A program made the translations under genes and the position numbers. A DNA stretch of 64,000 nt from Daphnia pulex (lineage: Eukaryota > Arthropoda > Branchiopoda > Diplostraca > Daphniidae). The notes below the pieces were generated by a model, which was not told the origin of the DNA, did not search any database, and saw only the letters and a program-made list of their open reading frames with translations. Below, piece after piece: positions 62,785 through 64,000 of this stretch. Where the stretch lies: NCBI RefSeq assembly GCF_021134715.1, contig NC_060018.1:1488001-1552000 (forward strand), in the 5' to 3' direction. Numbering within the stretch: the stretch's first letter is position 1; every line of letters starts with the position of its first letter.

Positions 62785-63723
62785 TTACGCACAGTAATAC
62801 TTCGGGACGTAGGTGTAGTAGCTCGGGGAAGCGCAGGTTGTAGTTAGTACTTGAGCGCTTCAGTGTTGTAGTAATGCGGGGCCTCGGTGTAGTAGGCAGG
62901 GGTAGCATACATAGACGTGCAGAATGCCGGTGCCTTAGTGATGTAGTACTTGGGAGCCTCGGTGTAGTAAACTAGGCAGCATGCGTTGTTGTAGGCGGCT
63001 TCTTCGGTGTAGTACTTGGGGGCTGCGGTGTAGCGTAGGTCGTGGTGTAGTGAACTGGAGCATCAGTGTAGTATTTCTGTTCAACGTAGTACGAAAGAGC
63101 AGCTTCTGTGCAGTAAGTCGGGACAGCGCAATACTTGGCCGCCTCAGTTACGGTTGTGTAGATCGGGGCAGAGTAGTACTTTGCCGCTTCGGTGCAGCAA
63201 TCAGCGGGAGCCTCGGTGTAGCAACTGGGAACAGAGTAGTATTTAGGAAAATCGGTGCAATAAGTAGATGAGAACAGAGTAATACTTAGGAGCCTCGGTG
63301 TATGAGCCTCGGAGGATGGGGCAGCACGCGTAGTCATCCTCCGTCGCCTTGGTGGTGTAGTAACTCGGGGCAGAGTAATACTTCAGGGCGTCAGTGTAGT
63401 GGCTCGGGGAATCGTAAGTTGTGCTTCCGGTGCTTTAGTGGTGTAGTACTTGAAGACTTCGGTGCAGTAACTGGTCGTTGCGTAAGTTGATTTTGGGTAG
63501 TAAGGCGGCGGCGTTGCGGTTTGGTATCCGTCATACCAAGAAGACATCGGTACACCTGTGGTCGACCCAGCCATCAATGATTCACCCACACAACAGCAGC
63601 ACTGCGCCATAGTTTGCTAGACAATTATAAATTTTAACACAAAAAATTACATAATAACAGGCATACATAAACAAAAGAAGGATTGATACCAAACTCTATG
63701 TTAAAGACAGAATATTTACCCAT
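62785..63723 (-). pseudogene. Tyr/Thr-rich secreted repeat protein, copy A, frameshifted
   Basis: This has the same architecture as copy B: ATGG in exon 1 (63723-63720), a 103-bp intron, and exon 2 from 63616. The frame runs MANYGAVLLLCG and then hits TGA, because one extra base lies in the signal-peptide region relative to copy B. Downstream, repeats continue in different frames: YCTEVFKYYTTKAPE, FPKYYSVPSCYTEAPADCC, EAAKYYSAPIYTT, YYTEAPKYYITKAPAF and finally SYYTYVPKYYCA before TAA at 62785. At least three frameshifts are needed to read it through. A good TATA box and initiator remain upstream, so transcription may persist. Sequencing error is an alternative for single-base breaks, but the shared break with copy B argues against that for at least one. 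Confidence 0.6.
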
Positions 63724-63810
63724 GGATGCGAACTGACAGACAGAGCGCTGCAGTTGTTGCCGTGTCTGAGATGCTCCCTCGACTGATTTACCTTCGCCTT
63801 TTCTCTCTCC

Positions 63811-63817
63811 TTTTATA
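63811..63817 (-). promoter_or_regulatory. TATA box of YYT-repeat copy A
   Basis: The minus strand reads CGTATAAAAGG. An arthropod-type initiator TCAGT lies at 63786-63782, placing its A about 33 bases downstream of the TATA start. The 5' leader would then be about 60 bases to the ATG. Sharp TATA/Inr promoters are typical of highly expressed secreted-protein genes. Confidence 0.65.
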
Positions 63818-64000
63818 CGATTTTTTGATCACCCTCACCTCTTAAGCCTTGCGGCTATTGTAGCTGCTTGAAAATGATGAAACACGTCCCGTTCTAACCC
63901 AGCCTCTACACCACTGCATGACACGTTTTATGTAATGATCTCCGTGACCTTCGAATGTGAAGGACACGCGGACTGCCCTTTCCTTTTGCAGGTTGAAGTT
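63818..64000. other. Upstream flank of copy A
   Basis: Non-coding to the window edge as far as can be read. It would carry proximal control elements of copy A. Confidence 0.4.

Overview
The window looks like arthropod nuclear DNA, most likely a cladoceran crustacean such as Daphnia. Coding exons are joined mostly by introns of about 60-110 bp with GT-AG ends. The proteins are animal proteins with arthropod-type relatives, and the right end carries Tyr/Thr-rich 'YYT' repeat genes of a kind I associate with Daphnia (the species is inference). I see no bacterial operons, rRNA, tRNA, CRISPR or viral genes.

Layout, left to right. (1) 681-1679 +: a TMEM64-like VTT-domain membrane protein. (2) 2342-4456 -: mitochondrial alanine-glyoxylate aminotransferase 2 (AGXT2), 10 exons with one GC-AG intron. 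(3) 5369-7118 +: a METTL27-like SAM methyltransferase, 5 exons. (4) 7132-26101: about 19 kb without a convincing gene, packed with homopolymers and short tandem repeats, plus one 504-bp hAT-like MITE. (5) 26102-38068 +: a SoxF-class HMG-box transcription factor with a 10-kb intron inside the HMG box and a C-terminal beta-catenin-binding-type motif. (6) 39380-40658 -: metaxin-1-like outer-mitochondrial-membrane import protein. (7) 42048-43686 +: a Shisa-like single-pass membrane protein with a Pro/Gln/Tyr-rich tail. (8) 44494-58616 +: a complete 30-exon laminin alpha chain, 3701 residues by my splicing, with the LanA (alpha 3/5-like) domain order. (9) 58617-61780: non-coding DNA containing an old tandem duplication. 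(10) 61780-63723 -: two tandem copies of a secreted Tyr/Thr-rich repeat gene, both broken by frameshifts or stops.

Genes 1/2, 5/6 and 8/10 converge. Genes 2/3 and 6/7 diverge from shared upstream DNA. The genes do not form one pathway. Two (AGXT2, metaxin) are mitochondrial, and laminin and Shisa-like act at the cell surface. SoxF is a developmental regulator, and the long repeat-rich DNA around its first exon is the natural place to look for its control elements. Exon coordinates were worked out by hand from splice consensus, reading frame and remembered family sequences. No alignment or transcript data were used.
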